From Imbricaverruca yamaguchii (lineage: Eukaryota > Arthropoda > Thecostraca > Neoverrucidae): DNA of 64,000 nt. This document shows, piece after piece, positions 33,180 to 45,524 of the stretch. Position numbers and translations under genes: made by a program. The DNA lies in contig JAOTOL010001641.1 of NCBI GenBank assembly GCA_034440575.1, forward strand, positions 248,001-312,000. The letters are read 5' to 3'. Every line of letters begins with the position of its first letter. Position 1 is the stretch's first letter. The notes beneath the pieces are model-generated. The model had not been told where the DNA came from. It was given only the letters and a program-made list of their open reading frames with translations, and ran no database searches.

Positions 33180-36100
33180 GGTCATCACCGGTAAGCACAT
33201 AACTATGTGTTGCGAAGATATGGCCTATTCTCAATCGGCAGATTATTACCTCTTCCCGGCATTAGCTCGTTGAGAGGACAGCCACTTTCCTAGTGTCGGT
33301 TTTAAAACCCTGAGCTTACTACACTTCGAATTTGCCATTCTGACCGTGTATGTTGCCATTCTGGTGTATTGTTGCCATTCTGACCGTGTAATTGACAATA
33401 CAGTGGGGTATAGATCCCTTGGAGGGAGCTGTAGACGGACCACACGGCCATTGCTAATGGCGTCTTCGACGGTTATGTCAGCAGCTTCGATACCCGCGAT
33501 TCCAACATGGCTAGAAATCCAGCAGAACACGATATTTCTGCCGATGTCATCTAGGAATTCTACAACTTTGATAATCCTCCGAACAAGTCGGTTATCCTGG
33601 TTAATGGTGTTCAGTGCCAGGAGACTGCTCAAAGAGTCTGTGAAAACAACGTACTTGGTGGACCGGTCCCTCTGTATAAAATAGAGGGCCTGCAAAATGG
33701 CATACAGTTGTTTATCGATCCCAGTACAAATCGATGTTTGTGTCGGTAACCAAAAAGATCGAACACCTTATCGACTGACGTAAGCACACCCAACATTAGA
33801 GATCGACTTTCAGCCGTGTGTGTAGATGCGCGAAAGGTCGTGATATTCATTAATTTTTTCCGATGCCAACATGCGTAGCTCCGCCGGGTTTACATGTTCT
33901 TTGTTTGAGCAAGTCAAAGTCACGTCAGTTTGCACTGGAATAACGTGCCATGGGGGAGTGCTCGGTGTGATGACGCGTGCTACAGAACGCGGCCTGATAT
34001 TACATTCTCAAAGGATCGAGGTCATACGAATGGAAAACGGTACTCCACGCTGGGCCCTGTGACGTGCTCTCAATGTGCCTGAGAATATCCACCAATGGAC
34101 TGGGTGGTTCCGGTTTTGGGCAACATTGCCCGTGCATCTCGCGCCCAATAACTTACGGCGTAGCGCAAGAGGTGGCTCGTCTACTTCCACCATTACACTT
34201 GCAGCCGGTGAAGTGCGAAAGGCTCCAGTAACGATCCGAAGGGCTGAATTGTGTATCACATCAAGACATCGCTTGGATGTGGCACTCGCTCCGTCATAAA
34301 TAAAAGATCCAGTCAATTTATAACGCACGAGCGATCGGTACGTGAGAGGTAAAACTGATCTGTCAGCTCCATATGAACACATAGAAACCGTACTCATTAC
34401 CTGAAGACCTTTTGTACATTTGTTGACAAGGTCAGTGATATGAGTTTTATACGTAACCTGGCGATCCATCCACACCCCCAGAAACTTGGTTGGTTATTGG
34501 TTTTACGACACATCGACCGCTGAGTCACGTAGCGTCGCCAATCTCTCACGCCGATTGGTCGCGGGCGAAGAGTAGCGGCAGGTGAGACTCGAACCCACAA
34601 CTTTTCGATTGTGAGATGAGCAACTTACCCCTAGACTACTCGTCCCAACCCCCAGAAACTTCACTGCCGGTCTGAAAGGTATGAGGTGACCGTTCATCCT
34701 TACCGTTGGGTCTGTGCAACGACGTTTCCGACAGAAGTGAACAGCGGTAGTCTTTGAGGTGGATAAAGTGAAACCAGTTCTATCACACCACTCCATCAAT
34801 TTCACTACAGTTAAATGGAGCTGTCTTTCCACCGTCCGCACCGTACGAGAGGAGAACCATACTGTAAAATCATCCACGAATAGCGATCGTCCTACCGATG
34901 GTGACAGTGCATCACCCACATCATTTATGGCAATAGCGAACAGAGTCACACTCAATATACTTCCCTGCGGAACCCCATCAATTTGTTGGAAGGTGTCAGA
35001 GAGGTAGCCACCTATTCTGACCAGAAATGTCCTACTATTCGAGAAAATTTGTCAAGAAAAACCCCATCGGGCCTCTTATGCCTATTTGGTGCAACTTCAT
35101 GAGGATACCATGCCGCCATGCTGTATCATAAGCGCCGTCAACATCGAACAATATGGCGGCGGTATGATATCGTTTCATGAAACTCAGGCGTACAATGGAA
35201 TCGAGAGCTAAAATATGGTCAAATGTGCTACGATGTCTGCGGAAGCCACTCTGTATCGAGGTGAGTACATGGTTGCGTTCTAAAAACCACATGAGTCCCA
35301 AGTTCACCATCTTTTCAAACAATTTGCAAAGAGAACAGGTCAATGATATGGGTCGATAATGAAGTGGGTCTTTTCCCGTTTTATTTGGCTTGCAGATAGG
35401 GACGACAAGCGCCCTCCGTCGTGTCAATGGAAATGTTCCCCTCTCCCACATTTGGTTGAACACTTGCAGAAGTGTGTTTAAAGCTGCAATCGGCAGATGT
35501 TTAATAATATTGTGTAAGGTGTCGAGTCCTTCTGCTACGTTCCTAAGGGTGCTTACAGCAGCAGTCAGTTCGGAAATAGAAAATGGACTGTTGTAATGGA
35601 TAGAATATGTTGTTGTAAAATCAAGCGGTAGTGCTTAGCACCGGGCTTTGTACTCCGAAGAAACGTCGGCTGTTTTTATTTTTCGATCGTTCGAAGAAGA
35701 CGAATCCAATCTCGTTGGCGACATCCTTCGGATTAATAATATCTTGTCCATTTACGTGCAGTGTGGGGAGTGGGGTACAGGCAAGTTTGCCGGAGATACG
35801 TTTGAAGCGGGACCACACCGATGACAGCGAGGTGGAACGGTTCAACGTGTTGACATACGCTTTCCACAATTGTCGTTTGGTATCAGCAATGGTGCGCCTC
35901 GTGTGTGCCCTTGCCTTGCGAAAAGCTACCAGATTCGCCATGTAGCTCTCACGATTACAAATACGGAATGCCTTCTTTCTAGCACGCAATGCATCTCGGC
36001 ATTTATCAGACCGCCAAGGGACTGGTACACGGTGTGGTGTGCCCGACGAACGAGGAATATATTGCTGAGCACTTTGTAACGTTGTGGTTGTAAACACCCC

Positions 36101-36862
36101 TATGGAAACCAATCCTTCGGAGCACTCGCCAAGTCTCTCCTCGACACCGGACTGAAAGGAACTGCAGTTAGCTTTTGAAAGAATCCATTTGGGGGGGGGG
36201 GCGTCGACCATCAATGAAGCGAGTCCAAACTGGAAAATGGTCACTCGTACCTGGATTATCATCCACCGACCACTCTAAACAGGGAGAAAATTTAGGGCTG
36301 CAAAGCGTCAGGTCCAGCACAGAGGTCTGTCCTGTTTGCAGTGTAAAGTGTGTTGGAGTTCCAGTGTTAAGAATACCAAGGGGAAAATTCCGGATAATGC
36401 GTTCCAATGCACGTCCACGAGCAGTACTAATCGCTGAGCCCCAAACTTGGTGATGTGCGTTAAAGTCACCGCATAAAATCAGCGGGTGGGGGGTGAGCTG
36501 ATTTACCACTTGCAGCAGTTCTGCAAGGGGAAAGATTGTTCCTAGGGTAAGTATATGGAGCATATGGTGGTAACACGGCGATTAATCATTATCCGAGCAG
36601 CGACAGCCTGGATGTCTGATCTCAGGTATACTTGTTGGAATGGGACTGGGTGGTGGACGGCAAGAACACCACCATGTGCTACCGTGTGGGTGACGACGTC
36701 ATTGCGTAAAATAGAGTGGTTCCTTAAATAAAAGGAAGCACCAGGAGATAGTTTGGTCTCCTGTAGGCATACTACTGTCGGTGTGCGAAGGTGTAAAATA
36801 TGTTGTAATTCGTTATTGCTAGCTTTCACACCTCTACAATTCCACTGTAAAATATTACTCAT
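33180..36862 (-). pseudogene. ORF2 of LINE B4: endonuclease, reverse transcriptase, RNase H
   Basis: Endonuclease starts MSNILQWNCRGVKASN (36862) with VVCLQETKLSP, LCGDFNAHHQVWGS and SDHFPVW. The linker VPVPWRSDKCRDALRARKKA is at about 36000. Reverse transcriptase: LHYRPISLTCSLCKLFEKMV (35035-35463), LFVDDFTVW (34503-34955, catalytic F-V-D-D intact), ending near 34000. RNase H: VVFTDSLSSLLALNTIN and NIVFCWISSHVGIAG (33246-33695). Frameshifts are present, a SINE interrupts the reverse transcriptase, and the DNA transposon removes continuity with the last RNase H codons at 29391-29130. Confidence 0.88.
34488..34647 (-). mobile_element. tRNA-derived SINE, family S2, with 14-bp TSD
   Basis: Inserted in LINE B4 and flanked by perfect ACCCCCAGAAACTT repeats at 34474-34487 and 34648-34661; LINE B3 has the single-copy site near 50628. 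The minus-strand head is tRNA-like (GACGAGTAGTCTAGGGGTA A box; GTGGGTTCGAGTCTC B box). The body GCGACCAATCGGCGTGAGAG leads to a tail GCGACGCTACGTGAC…GGTCGATGTGTCGTAAAACC AATAACCAA, a variant of the LINE B hairpin. Confidence 0.92.
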
Positions 36863-37703
36863 TTGTCAGTAGGTAAAAGATGAAGTCCTAACCTAAGAGC
36901 GTAAAAGGCCAAGATTGACTAAGTTATGGTATTGTAGTATTGTCTTGTCTTCGCGTCCGGGAGCGCGGGCTTCCAAACTCACTTGGCGACACAGCACCGG
37001 AAAGAGCACGCTTCATAGCGCGATTCGGGGATGGGGAGGATATTGGAGGTGCACGGTTCGACGGGAAGGTATCTCCAGCGGTCCCATGGCTACTGCGGGT
37101 AATGGCGTGGAGTGAGGAGTCGCCAGTGGGCGCTGGCCCTCAGGCTTGGAGGTCGAGGTTAGGATATGGCGGGCGGTGCGACCGTGCTCCTAAATCCGGG
37201 GATCCAGGGCGCACCTGAACTACACCATGACCAAGCTTTGGGTCTGAGATGGTTGGTGGTGGTGGGGGTGGGAGAATTGGCGTGGTTTTGGAAGGCTGGA
37301 TTGGAGTGGGTTCGGTGGGTATGGCGGGCAAGGATTCGAGAATAGTGAATGTCTTGGGGGGCTTCTTAGTCCGCCGAACACGATGCCGCTCTTCTGGAGC
37401 TCGCTCTGTAACGGGTGGGGTAACTGCGACTTCCTGGGCCCTTGGCGACGAAGCAACAACGTGCTCTACCGTGTCGGTTGTGTCATGTGCAGGATTACTT
37501 ATGGTGGGGGAATTTCGGTGGTCTCAACGCAGTCTTGGGTTGGCTGCCTGTTACTTGGTGGTATCGTAAGGGGCACTGCAAAGGAACGAATTAGGGCTAT
37601 CATTTGAGAGATGAGCTCATAAACCTTGTCGGGCTGAATATGTTGTGGGATCACGGTATGACTTTTGGCTTTTGATGCGTAGGTGATTCTGGGGTGAGTG
37701 TGC

Positions 37704-38456
37704 TCAAATATATCTCTGGCCCCCCGGAAGGTTACTTTTTGTGTTTAACTCACTTCCATGATCGTGGGAGGCGCACTTGCCACATGCAGGGCGATTGCGA
37801 CAAAACTGGTTTGTGTGACCGAATTTCTGGCATTTAAAACATCTCAGAAGGTTTGGAAAGAAAATACGAACTTTAACCCCGACGTATCCCACACGAATCT
37901 CAAGAGGAGGTTCGCTCATGTTAAATGTTAATACTATGTTGTTGGTTGCGACCATCTCTGTACCTCTCCTCACCTTCAACTTTCTCGCTCCAATCACTCC
38001 AAATTCTGCTAGTCCATCGACAATCTCTTCCTCTGGTACATCCCTTAAGTCGAAAGAGTTGATGATACCTCTGAACAAGTTCTTCGTTTTATGGGGTTCT
38101 ACGTATATTGTGATAATCTCGTCTATCTTCTTTCCACCCTTTCGCACACTGTAAACAAACTTAGTCATCGACAACGCTCTCTCCGCTTCCTCCGCCAACG
38201 CAAACTCCACCTCCAACCCTCCATCCTTCAACTTCTCACACCGAACAACTCTTCCAAACCGGTCCCATCCATTACGTCTCTGAAAGGGGGACAAATAACC
38301 AAGAGTTTGTTTTCCCTCGAAGAATGAGGACCTGCGGGGTAGTGGAAAGCGTGCTTGGTCCGTCCGAGCAGGTAGCCTGGCCCTCACAAGAGGGACCAGG
38401 AGTGTTGGGTGTTGTCGGTGCCATGCGCTGCATCTTTGTTTCGGCTCCTCGGGCAC
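37704..38456 (-). CDS. gag-like ORF1 of LINE B4
   Basis: 250-codon open frame, the best preserved family-B ORF1 segment. It has LSPFQRRNGWDRFGRVVRCE, an EEAERALSMTKFVYSVRKG block, NSFDLRDVPEEEIVDGLAEF, and a first CCHC knuckle CFKCQKFGHTNQFC followed by RPACGKCASHDHG. It binds nucleic acid in non-LTR element RNPs by analogy with other gag-like ORF1 proteins. The frame ends within the knuckle region (GGQRYI), so it is probably truncated by a frameshift before the proline-rich tail that follows at 37140-37600. Confidence 0.72.
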   Translation of the reverse strand: MPEEPKQRCSAWHRQHPTLLVPLVRARLPARTDQARFPLPRRSSFFEGKQTLGYLSPFQRRNGWDRFGRVVRCEKLKDGGLEVEFALAEEAERALSMTKFVYSVRKGGKKIDEIITIYVEPHKTKNLFRGIINSFDLRDVPEEEIVDGLAEFGVIGARKLKVRRGTEMVATNNIVLTFNMSEPPLEIRVGYVGVKVRIFFPNLLRCFKCQKFGHTNQFCRNRPACGKCASHDHGSELNTKSNLPGGQRYI

Positions 38457-39088
38457 CCCACCCCACAGGGGCCCTACTGGGGGACGCCCGGATCCCGCGG
38501 ACAGGACCCCGGCGCCCGAGGAGCTATACGAGGCAGGCGGCGCCTTCGTCCGGCAGAGAGAGAGAGATACTCACCACCCCGACCGGGATCTAGCACCGCC
38601 CACCCCTTGACCCCAGCCGGCCGGGCCGGCAGACACTGGGAAGAATCTCAGGTCCTCCGCCCGAGGCGACTAGCCACTTGACCCGCGTGAGGCCCCACGG
38701 GCCCGCCCGGCCCTCCGGGATATCTGGACCAAAGAGGTGTGTTGGTCCCCCATCACAATTAGCACCGTGCGACGGGGACCTCAACTTCCAGGACTCCGTC
38801 AACCCCGGGGGACGGGCCAAGGGGGCGCGGCTACCCCGATAAAACAGAGCTGGTGGGCAGGACCGGGGAAGTTGCCCTGCCTGCTCATAGTAGGGGTAGT
38901 TAGTGTTGGGGGGCCAAATGAAGAACATGGATGTTGGGATGAGTTTGGGATTGGAATGGGAACGTACGGATGGAAGCACGAGTGAGGCACTCTTGGTCTC
39001 ACCCCTCACCGGTACGATGGTCGCCGGGTCTTTCGGGCACTCAATCCTCCCACCACAAAAAGGTAGTGCCTCATCGGGGGGGTTTTGC

Positions 39089-39930
39089 GTTATATCCAGG
39101 TGTCTGGGGATTATCGACATGTCATTTTTACCGATTCTTTAAGTAGTCTTATGGCCCTGAAGACGTTTTATACACCAAATTCTGGAGGATATTGTGAGCC
39201 GTTTTACCGATATGCAACGGCTTGGACGACGAGTTATTCTATGTTGGCTTCCGAGCTATGTTGGCATTTCCGGTAATGGGTTGGTGGATGCTTCGGCGAA
39301 ACAAGCGGCAAAGGCAGCGTGCTCTCGAGCACTGCCACTCCCCGCCACTGACCACTACCTAGAGGTGTCCGCCTTCCTCCAAGACAAGTGGCAGGTTATG
39401 TGGGACGCAACGTCGGCGAACAAACTACGAACCATCAAACAAAGTTTACGACCATGGGGCTCGTCCTGTCGCAAACGTCGACAAGAAGAGGTCACATTGT
39501 GCCGTCTCCGCATTGGGCATACTTGTGCTACGCATGGGTATTTACTATGCGGTGGCGACAATCCTCCGTGCTCAAGATGTTATGCACCGCTAACAGTTGG
39601 CCACGTTTTGATATCGAGTCCCCATTACGCTGATGAGCGTAGACATCATTTTGGGTCTGACCAGGTGGACACCATTAGCGATATTCTCTCCGACAACTCC
39701 AGCATTGTCCAATCGGGACGATTGATGGACTTCTTATATGCAGTGTCATTCTCAGCAATATACACTCCTCGCTGATACATGGCATGTAAACTTTGTACCA
39801 CAGTAGGACCATTTTGACGGCTACCCACGATGTGAAGTTTGATACTGTACTTTGTTAGCAAAATGACGCAGTTATGAGCGCAAAATGACCTTAGTAGTCG
39901 ATGCGCCCTAAAACCAAAATAACTAACTAA
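39089..39930 (+). mobile_element. LINE family B, copy B2, 3' part (RNase H and 3' end)
   Basis: Continues the RNase H frame interrupted at 29108: YIQVSGDYRHVIFTDSLSSL, then a frame break, then VILCWLPSYVGISGNGLVDA, VTLCRLRIGHTCATHGYLLC and a stop at 39775. A 3'UTR follows, then the hairpin (39876-39909), TAAAACCAAAATAACTAACTAACT. Together with 24342-29108 it makes a single plus-strand element. Confidence 0.85.
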
Positions 39931-39939
39931 CTCAGACCA

Positions 39940-40641
39940 ATCTCATCGCTTTATTATACGTAGGTTGACGCCACGCCGAGATGCTCTTCTGATTGGTCGT
40001 CAGGAGCATGTGATACAATAATTTGTAAGGGAACTAAAGTTTGACATGAAAATAAAACCAACCAAAGAATATTATAAGTTAAATTGATATTTGTGTTTGA
40101 CATTTAATAATTAGCCATAAAACCTGGCCTGACCAGCTACCGGCGGCGCCAAGGAAGCCCGGCTCGTATACTCGTGCATTTGTGCTACCCCACCTTTCAT
40201 CACACTCTGTGCATAAAACAATACTTTGGAAAGGATAAAGAAGTTCTCGGTGAAGGTCTGTGAACCCCACAATTATCGCGGCTTTTTATTGATTATTTAG
40301 GCTGAAGAGCGCATGAACTCCTAGTGGTTGTCTGGCGCTAATGTTAGGGAGCCCATATAGCCCCTCCTGCATGGTGTCCAAAGGCTCCCGTGAAAATCAG
40401 CCACCTAATAAGAGCCACCTACGGCGGCGGAGGCCGGAGCGCATCGGTGACGTCAGTCAGACCTAAAAATGCCCGATGACTGACTATACATGTTTCTATG
40501 GCACTAGGCATATTTATGACTGTTCATATGTAAGGCGAAAAGTGGCGAATGATTCGACTGCATCAAGGCTCTGCTCATGCATCAGGGCAGGTGTTTTCTT
40601 GTTGGTTGCTTATGATCTTGTCTTCAATGAAGTGCAGAAAC
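39940..40641. other. STK11 intron sequence with a degenerate hairpin tail
   Basis: No coding feature. Around 40303-40345 GAAGAGCGCATGAACTCC…GTCTGGCGCT resembles a diverged copy of the 3' hairpin, weaker than the others. Confidence 0.4.
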
Positions 40642-40821
40642 GTCTGTTTGTTTGTTGAGTGATTCAGGGCGCACCTTATGCACATTCACGGCTAATGGTG
40701 CCGCTCGCACTTTTTCGCCGGTGGGCCTTGTAATTGGGAAATTTCCAGAGCGGTGCATGTGTTGAACCCGAGACCTTCGGTGCCCAGAGCTCAACACCTT
40801 AACCACTAGGCCATCCCGTCC
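40642..40821 (-). mobile_element. tRNA-derived SINE, family S1, minus copy
   Basis: The minus-strand head GGGATGGCCTAGTGGTTAAGG is A-box-like and GGTCTCGGGTTCAACAC is B-box-like, resembling Ser/Leu-type tRNAs. The body CCCACCGGCGAAAAAGTGCG, GCACCATTAGCCGTGAATGT is shared with the four copies inside the minisatellite. The tail is AACAAACAAACAGACG. Flanks GAAGTGCAGAAA/GAAATGCAGAGA may be a diverged TSD. Confidence 0.85.
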
Positions 40822-41767
40822 GCGAAATGCAGAGATTAAAGTATAAATGGTAATAGGGGATTTTGTAGTAATTGTCTGATGAAGGATCAAAGAGGTGATA
40901 TAACAAAGATGAGCGTAGTCATATTGTCTCCATTGTTTACTTGCCATCGACAATTAAGCCGGCAAAACAAAGACCTGCGTGAAAACACAAGTCAATCGTG
41001 ACATGTGTGGCACACGAATAACAACAGTGAAAAACGTTCACTTACTTATGCAGTAGACAAATATCACTTTTTGCCTGGGCACCACCGACACCGATGTCTT
41101 AATGAACTCCTTCAAGTTGACTCATTTTGGTGAATGAATCGGTTCGATGTGATTCATGTGGGTTTGCAACAACATTGAGTCGATTCATCCTCTTCACCCA
41201 AGATATGAGGATGAGCCCAGTAACCACGAATCTTTAACAAGTCTGAGTACAACTACGATAGATACAATCGAGCACAACTGAAGCCACATCGAACAAACTA
41301 CACCATTATACACTACAAGGATGGACAGCCGACACCGTCGTAACTCAAGGATGTACAGTAAACGGTGTCGTAGCAACACAGGGAGGGACAGTCAACACTA
41401 CCGTAACACCACAGGGAGGGACAGCCAACACCACGGCAGCACTACAGGGAGGGACAGCCAACACCACGGTAACACCACAGGGAGGGACAGCCAACACCAC
41501 GGCAGCACTACAGGGAGGGACAGCCAACACCACGGTAACACCACAGGGAGGGACAGCCAACACCACGGAAACATCACAGGGAGGGACAGCCAACACCACG
41601 GCAGCACTACAGGGAGGGACAGCCAACACCACGGTAACACCACAGGGAGGGACAGCCAACACCACGGCAGCACTACAGGGAGGGACAGCCAACACCACGG
41701 CAGCACTACAGGGAGGGACAGCCAACACCACGGTAACACCACAGGGAGGGACAGCCAACACCACGGC

Positions 41768-41947
41768 GGGGCGGGAATGGCCGAGTGGTTAAGGAGTCGG
41801 GCTACCAGGACCAAAGGTCCCGGGTTCGACTCTAGCGCCACTCGGGACATTTCCCAATCCCGCGGCCCACCGGCGAAACAGTGTGGGCGGCGCCATTAGC
41901 CGTGAATGTGCATAAAGTGTGTCGTGAACCAACCAATAAACAAACAA
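41768..41947 (+). mobile_element. SINE S1 within minisatellite, copy 1
   Basis: 180 bp: GGGGCGGGAATGGCCGAGTG GTTAAGG (A box), GGTTCGACTCT (B box), CCCACCGGCGAAACAGTGTG, tail AACCAACCAATAAACAAACAA. It is flanked by GCCAACACCACGGC at 41754-41767 and 41948-41961, which is array sequence duplicated on insertion. Confidence 0.92.
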
Positions 41948-43212
41948 GCCAACACCACGGCAGCACTACAGGGAGGGACAGCCAGCACCACGGTAACACC
42001 ACAGGGAGGGACAGCCAACACCATGGTAACACCACAGGGAGGGACAACCAACACCATGGTAACACCACAGGGAGGGACAGTCAACACCACGGCAGCACTA
42101 CAGGGAGGGACAGCCAACACCATGGTAACACCACAGGGAGGGACAGCCAACACCACGGAAACATCACAGGGAGGGACAGTCAACACTACCGTAACACCAC
42201 AGGGAGGGACAGCCAACACCACGGCAGCACTACAGGGAGGGACAGCCAACACCATGGTAACACCACAGGGAGGGACAGTCAACACCACGGTAACACCACA
42301 GGGAGGGACAGCCAACACCACGGAAACATCACAGGGAGGGACAGCCAACACCACGGTAACACCACAGGGAGGGACAGCCAACACCACGGCAGCACTACAG
42401 GGAGGGACAGCCAACATCACGGTAACATCACAGGGAGGGACAGTCAACACTACCATAACACCACAGGGAGGGACAGCCAACACCAGGAAACAGTACAGGG
42501 AGGGACAGTCAGCACTACCGTAACGCCACAGGGAGGGACAGCCAACACCACGGTAGCACTAAAGGGAGGGAGAGCCAACACTACGGTAACACCACAGGGA
42601 GGGACAGCCAACACCAGGAAACATCACAGGGAGGGACAGTCAACACTACCGTAACACCGCAGGGAGGGACAGGCAACACCACGGCAGCACTACAGGGAGG
42701 GACAGCCAACACCACGGTAACACCACAGGGAGGGACAGCCAACACCACGGCAGCACTACAGGGAGGGACAGCCAACACCACGGTAACACCACAGGGAGGG
42801 ACAGCCGACACCACGGCAGCACTACAGGGAGGGACAGCCAACACCACGGCAGCACTACAGGGAGGGACAGCCAACACCACGGTAACACCACAGGGAGGGA
42901 CAGCCAACACCACGGCAGCACTACAGGGAGGGACAGCCAACATCACGGTAACATCACAGGGAGGGACAGTCAACACTACCATAACACCACAGGGAGGGAC
43001 AGCCAACACCAGGAAACACTACAGGGAGGGACAGTCAGCACTACCGTAACGCCACAGGGAGGGACAGCCAACACCACGGTAGCACTAAAGGGAGGGAGAG
43101 CCAACACTACGGCAGCACTACAGGGAGGGACAGCCAACACCACGGCAGCACTACAGGGAGGGACAGCCAACACCACGGTAACACCACAGGGAGGGACAGC
43201 CAACACCACGGC

Positions 43213-43392
43213 GGGGCGGGAATGGCCGAGTGGTTAAGGAGTCGGGCTACCAGGACCAAAGGTCCCGGGTTCGACTCTAGCGCCACTCGGGACATTTCCC
43301 AATCCCGCGGCCCACCGGCGAAACAGTGTGGGCGGCGCCATTAGCCGTGAATGTGCATAAAGTGTGTCGTGAACCAACCAATAAACAAACAA
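43213..43392 (+). mobile_element. SINE S1 within minisatellite, copy 2
   Basis: 180 bp, virtually identical to copy 1 with the same GCCAACACCACGGC flanks, so it is a duplicate of one insertion rather than an independent one. Confidence 0.92.
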
Positions 43393-43837
43393 GCCAACAC
43401 CACGGCAGCACTACAGGGAGGGACAGCCAGCACCATGGTAACACCACAGGGAGGGACAGCCAACACCACGGAAACATCACAGGGAGGGACAGCCAACACC
43501 ATGGTAACACCACAGGGAGGGACAGCCAACACCATGGTAACACCACAGGGAGGGACAGTCAACACCACGGCAGCACTACAGGGAGGGACAGCCAACACCA
43601 TGGTAACACCACAGGGAGGGACAGTCAACACCACGGTAACACCACAGGGAGGAACAGCCAACACCACGAAAACATCACAGGGAGGGACAGCCAACACCAC
43701 GGTAACACCACAGGGAGGGACAGCCAACACCACGGCAGCACTACAGGGAGGGACAGCCAACATCACGGTAACATCACAGGGAGGGACAGTCAACACTACC
43801 ATAACACCACAGGGAGGGACAGCCAACACCGGAAACA

Positions 43838-44420
43838 CTACGGGGGGCGTCGCACTACCGTAGGGGCGCCACACACGGTGCCAAGGGGGAGGCCACCCGG
43901 CGCACTACGGGGGACGCCACACCACGGCGCACTAGGGGGGACGCCACACCACGGAACACACAGGGAGGGACAGCCACCCGGAATCACGGGGGGACGCCAC
44001 ACCACGGTAGCACTAAGGGAGGAGAGCCACATACGGCGCACACAGGGAGGGCGCCAACACCACGGCAGCACTACAGGGGGGCGCCAACACCACGGTAACA
44101 CCACGGGGGGACGCCAACACCACGGCGGGGCGGGTGGCCGTGTTGGGTCGGGCACCGGACCGGTCCGGGTTGCTCTGGCCACTCGGGCATCCACCCGCGG
44201 CCCACCGCGAACAGTGTGGGCGGCGCCATTGCCGTGAATGTGCATAGTGTGTCGTGACCACAACAAGCAAACCACGGCGCCTGGGGGAGCCGACCTGGTA
44301 CACCACAGGGAGGGACAGCCAAACCACGGAAACATCACAGGGAGGGACAGCCAACACCATGGTAACACCACAGGGAGGGGACAGGGGGCGTAACCGGCAG
44401 CACTACGGGGGGGCCAACAC
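43838..44420. other. Corrupted minisatellite segment, probable consensus/assembly artefact
   Basis: Within this stretch the array units and a SINE copy lose many bases, mostly A or short A-containing strings (CACTACGGGGGG for CACTACAGGGAGGG; GGGTGGCC for GGGAATGGCC). Sequence on both sides is clean. The following region (44420-44660) repeats private variants also found at 43650-43840 (AGGAACAGCC, CACGAAAAC). Confidence 0.75.
44127..44266 (+). mobile_element. SINE S1 within minisatellite, copy 3 (deletion-ridden)
   Basis: 140 bp version of copies 1, 2 and 4 in which nearly all changes are deletions. The A box region reads GGTGGCCGTGTTGGGTCGGG. It lies inside the suspected artefact. Confidence 0.8.
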
Positions 44421-45344
44421 CTAACACCACAGGGAGGGACAGTCAACACCACGGTAACACCACAGGGAGGAACAGCCAACACCACGAAAACATCACAGGG
44501 AGGGACAGCCAACACCACGGTAACACCACAGGGAGGGACAGCCAACACCACGGCAGCACTACAGGGAGGGACAGCCAACATCACGGTAACATCACAGGGA
44601 GGGACAGTCAACACTACCATAACACCACAGGGAGGGACAGCCAACACCAGGAAACACTACAGGGAGGGACAGTCAGCACTACCGTAACGCCACAGGGAGG
44701 GACAGCCAACACCACGGTAGCACTAAAGGGAGGGAGAGCCAACACTACGGCAGCACTACAGGGAGGGACAGCCAACACCACGGCAGCACTACAGGGAGGG
44801 ACAGCCAACACCACGGTAACACCACAGGGAGGGACAGCCAACACCACGGAAACATCACAGGGAGGGACAGCCAACACCACGGTAACACCACAGGGAGGGA
44901 CAGCCAACACCACGGCAGCACTACAGGGAGGGACAGCCAACATCACGGCAGCACTACAGGGAGGGACAGCCAACACCACGGCAGCACTACAGGGAGGGAC
45001 AGCCAACACCACGGTAACACCACAGGGAGGGACAGCCAACACCACGGCAGCACTACAGGGAGGGACAGCCAACATCACGGTAACATCACAGGGAGGGACA
45101 GTCAACACTACCATAACACCACAGGGAGGGACAGCCAACACCAGGAAACACTACAGGGAGGGACAGTCAGCACTACCGTAACGCCACAGGGAGGGACAGC
45201 CAACACCACGGTAGCACTAAAGGGAGGGAGAGCCAACACTACGGCAGCACTACAGGGAGGGACAGCCAACACCACGGCAGCACTACAGGGAGGGACAGCC
45301 AACACCACGGTAACACCACAGGGAGGGACAGCCAACACCACGGC

Positions 45345-45524
45345 GGGGCGGGAATGGCCGAGTGGTTAAGGAGTCGGGCTACCAGGACCAAAGGTCCCGG
45401 GTTCGACTCTAGCGCCACTCGGGACATTTCCCAATCCGGCGGCCCACCGGCGAAACAGTGTGGGCGGCGCCATTAGCCGTGAATGTGCATAAAGTGTGTC
45501 GTGAACCAACCAATAAACAAACAA
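45345..45524 (+). mobile_element. SINE S1 within minisatellite, copy 4
   Basis: 180 bp, same boundaries and flanks as copies 1 and 2, with a private change (CCAATCCGGCGG versus CCAATCCCGCGG). Confidence 0.92.

Larger units (their letters stand above)
29109..39088 (-). mobile_element. LINE family B, copy B4, inserted into B2 and itself interrupted
   Basis: Minus-strand element with 5' end near 39085 (CCCCCCGATGAGGCACTACC), GC-rich 5'UTR, ORF1 (37704-38456), endonuclease (36168-36862), reverse transcriptase, RNase H and a 3' end at 29109 with the family hairpin and a (CAC)n-type tail. GTTATATC occurs on both sides (29101-29108 and 39089-39096) in a longer 14-bp near-duplicate (GTTATATCGAAGTG versus GTTATATCCAGGTG), consistent with a target-site duplication in the RNase H of B2. 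A DNA transposon (29392-33115) and a SINE (34488-34647) sit inside it. Confidence 0.88.

Noticed and set aside
41768..41850. A Ser/Leu-type tRNA gene in the minisatellite.
   Set aside because: It is the head of SINE S1, with body, A-rich tail and TSD. No acceptor-stem closure was seen.
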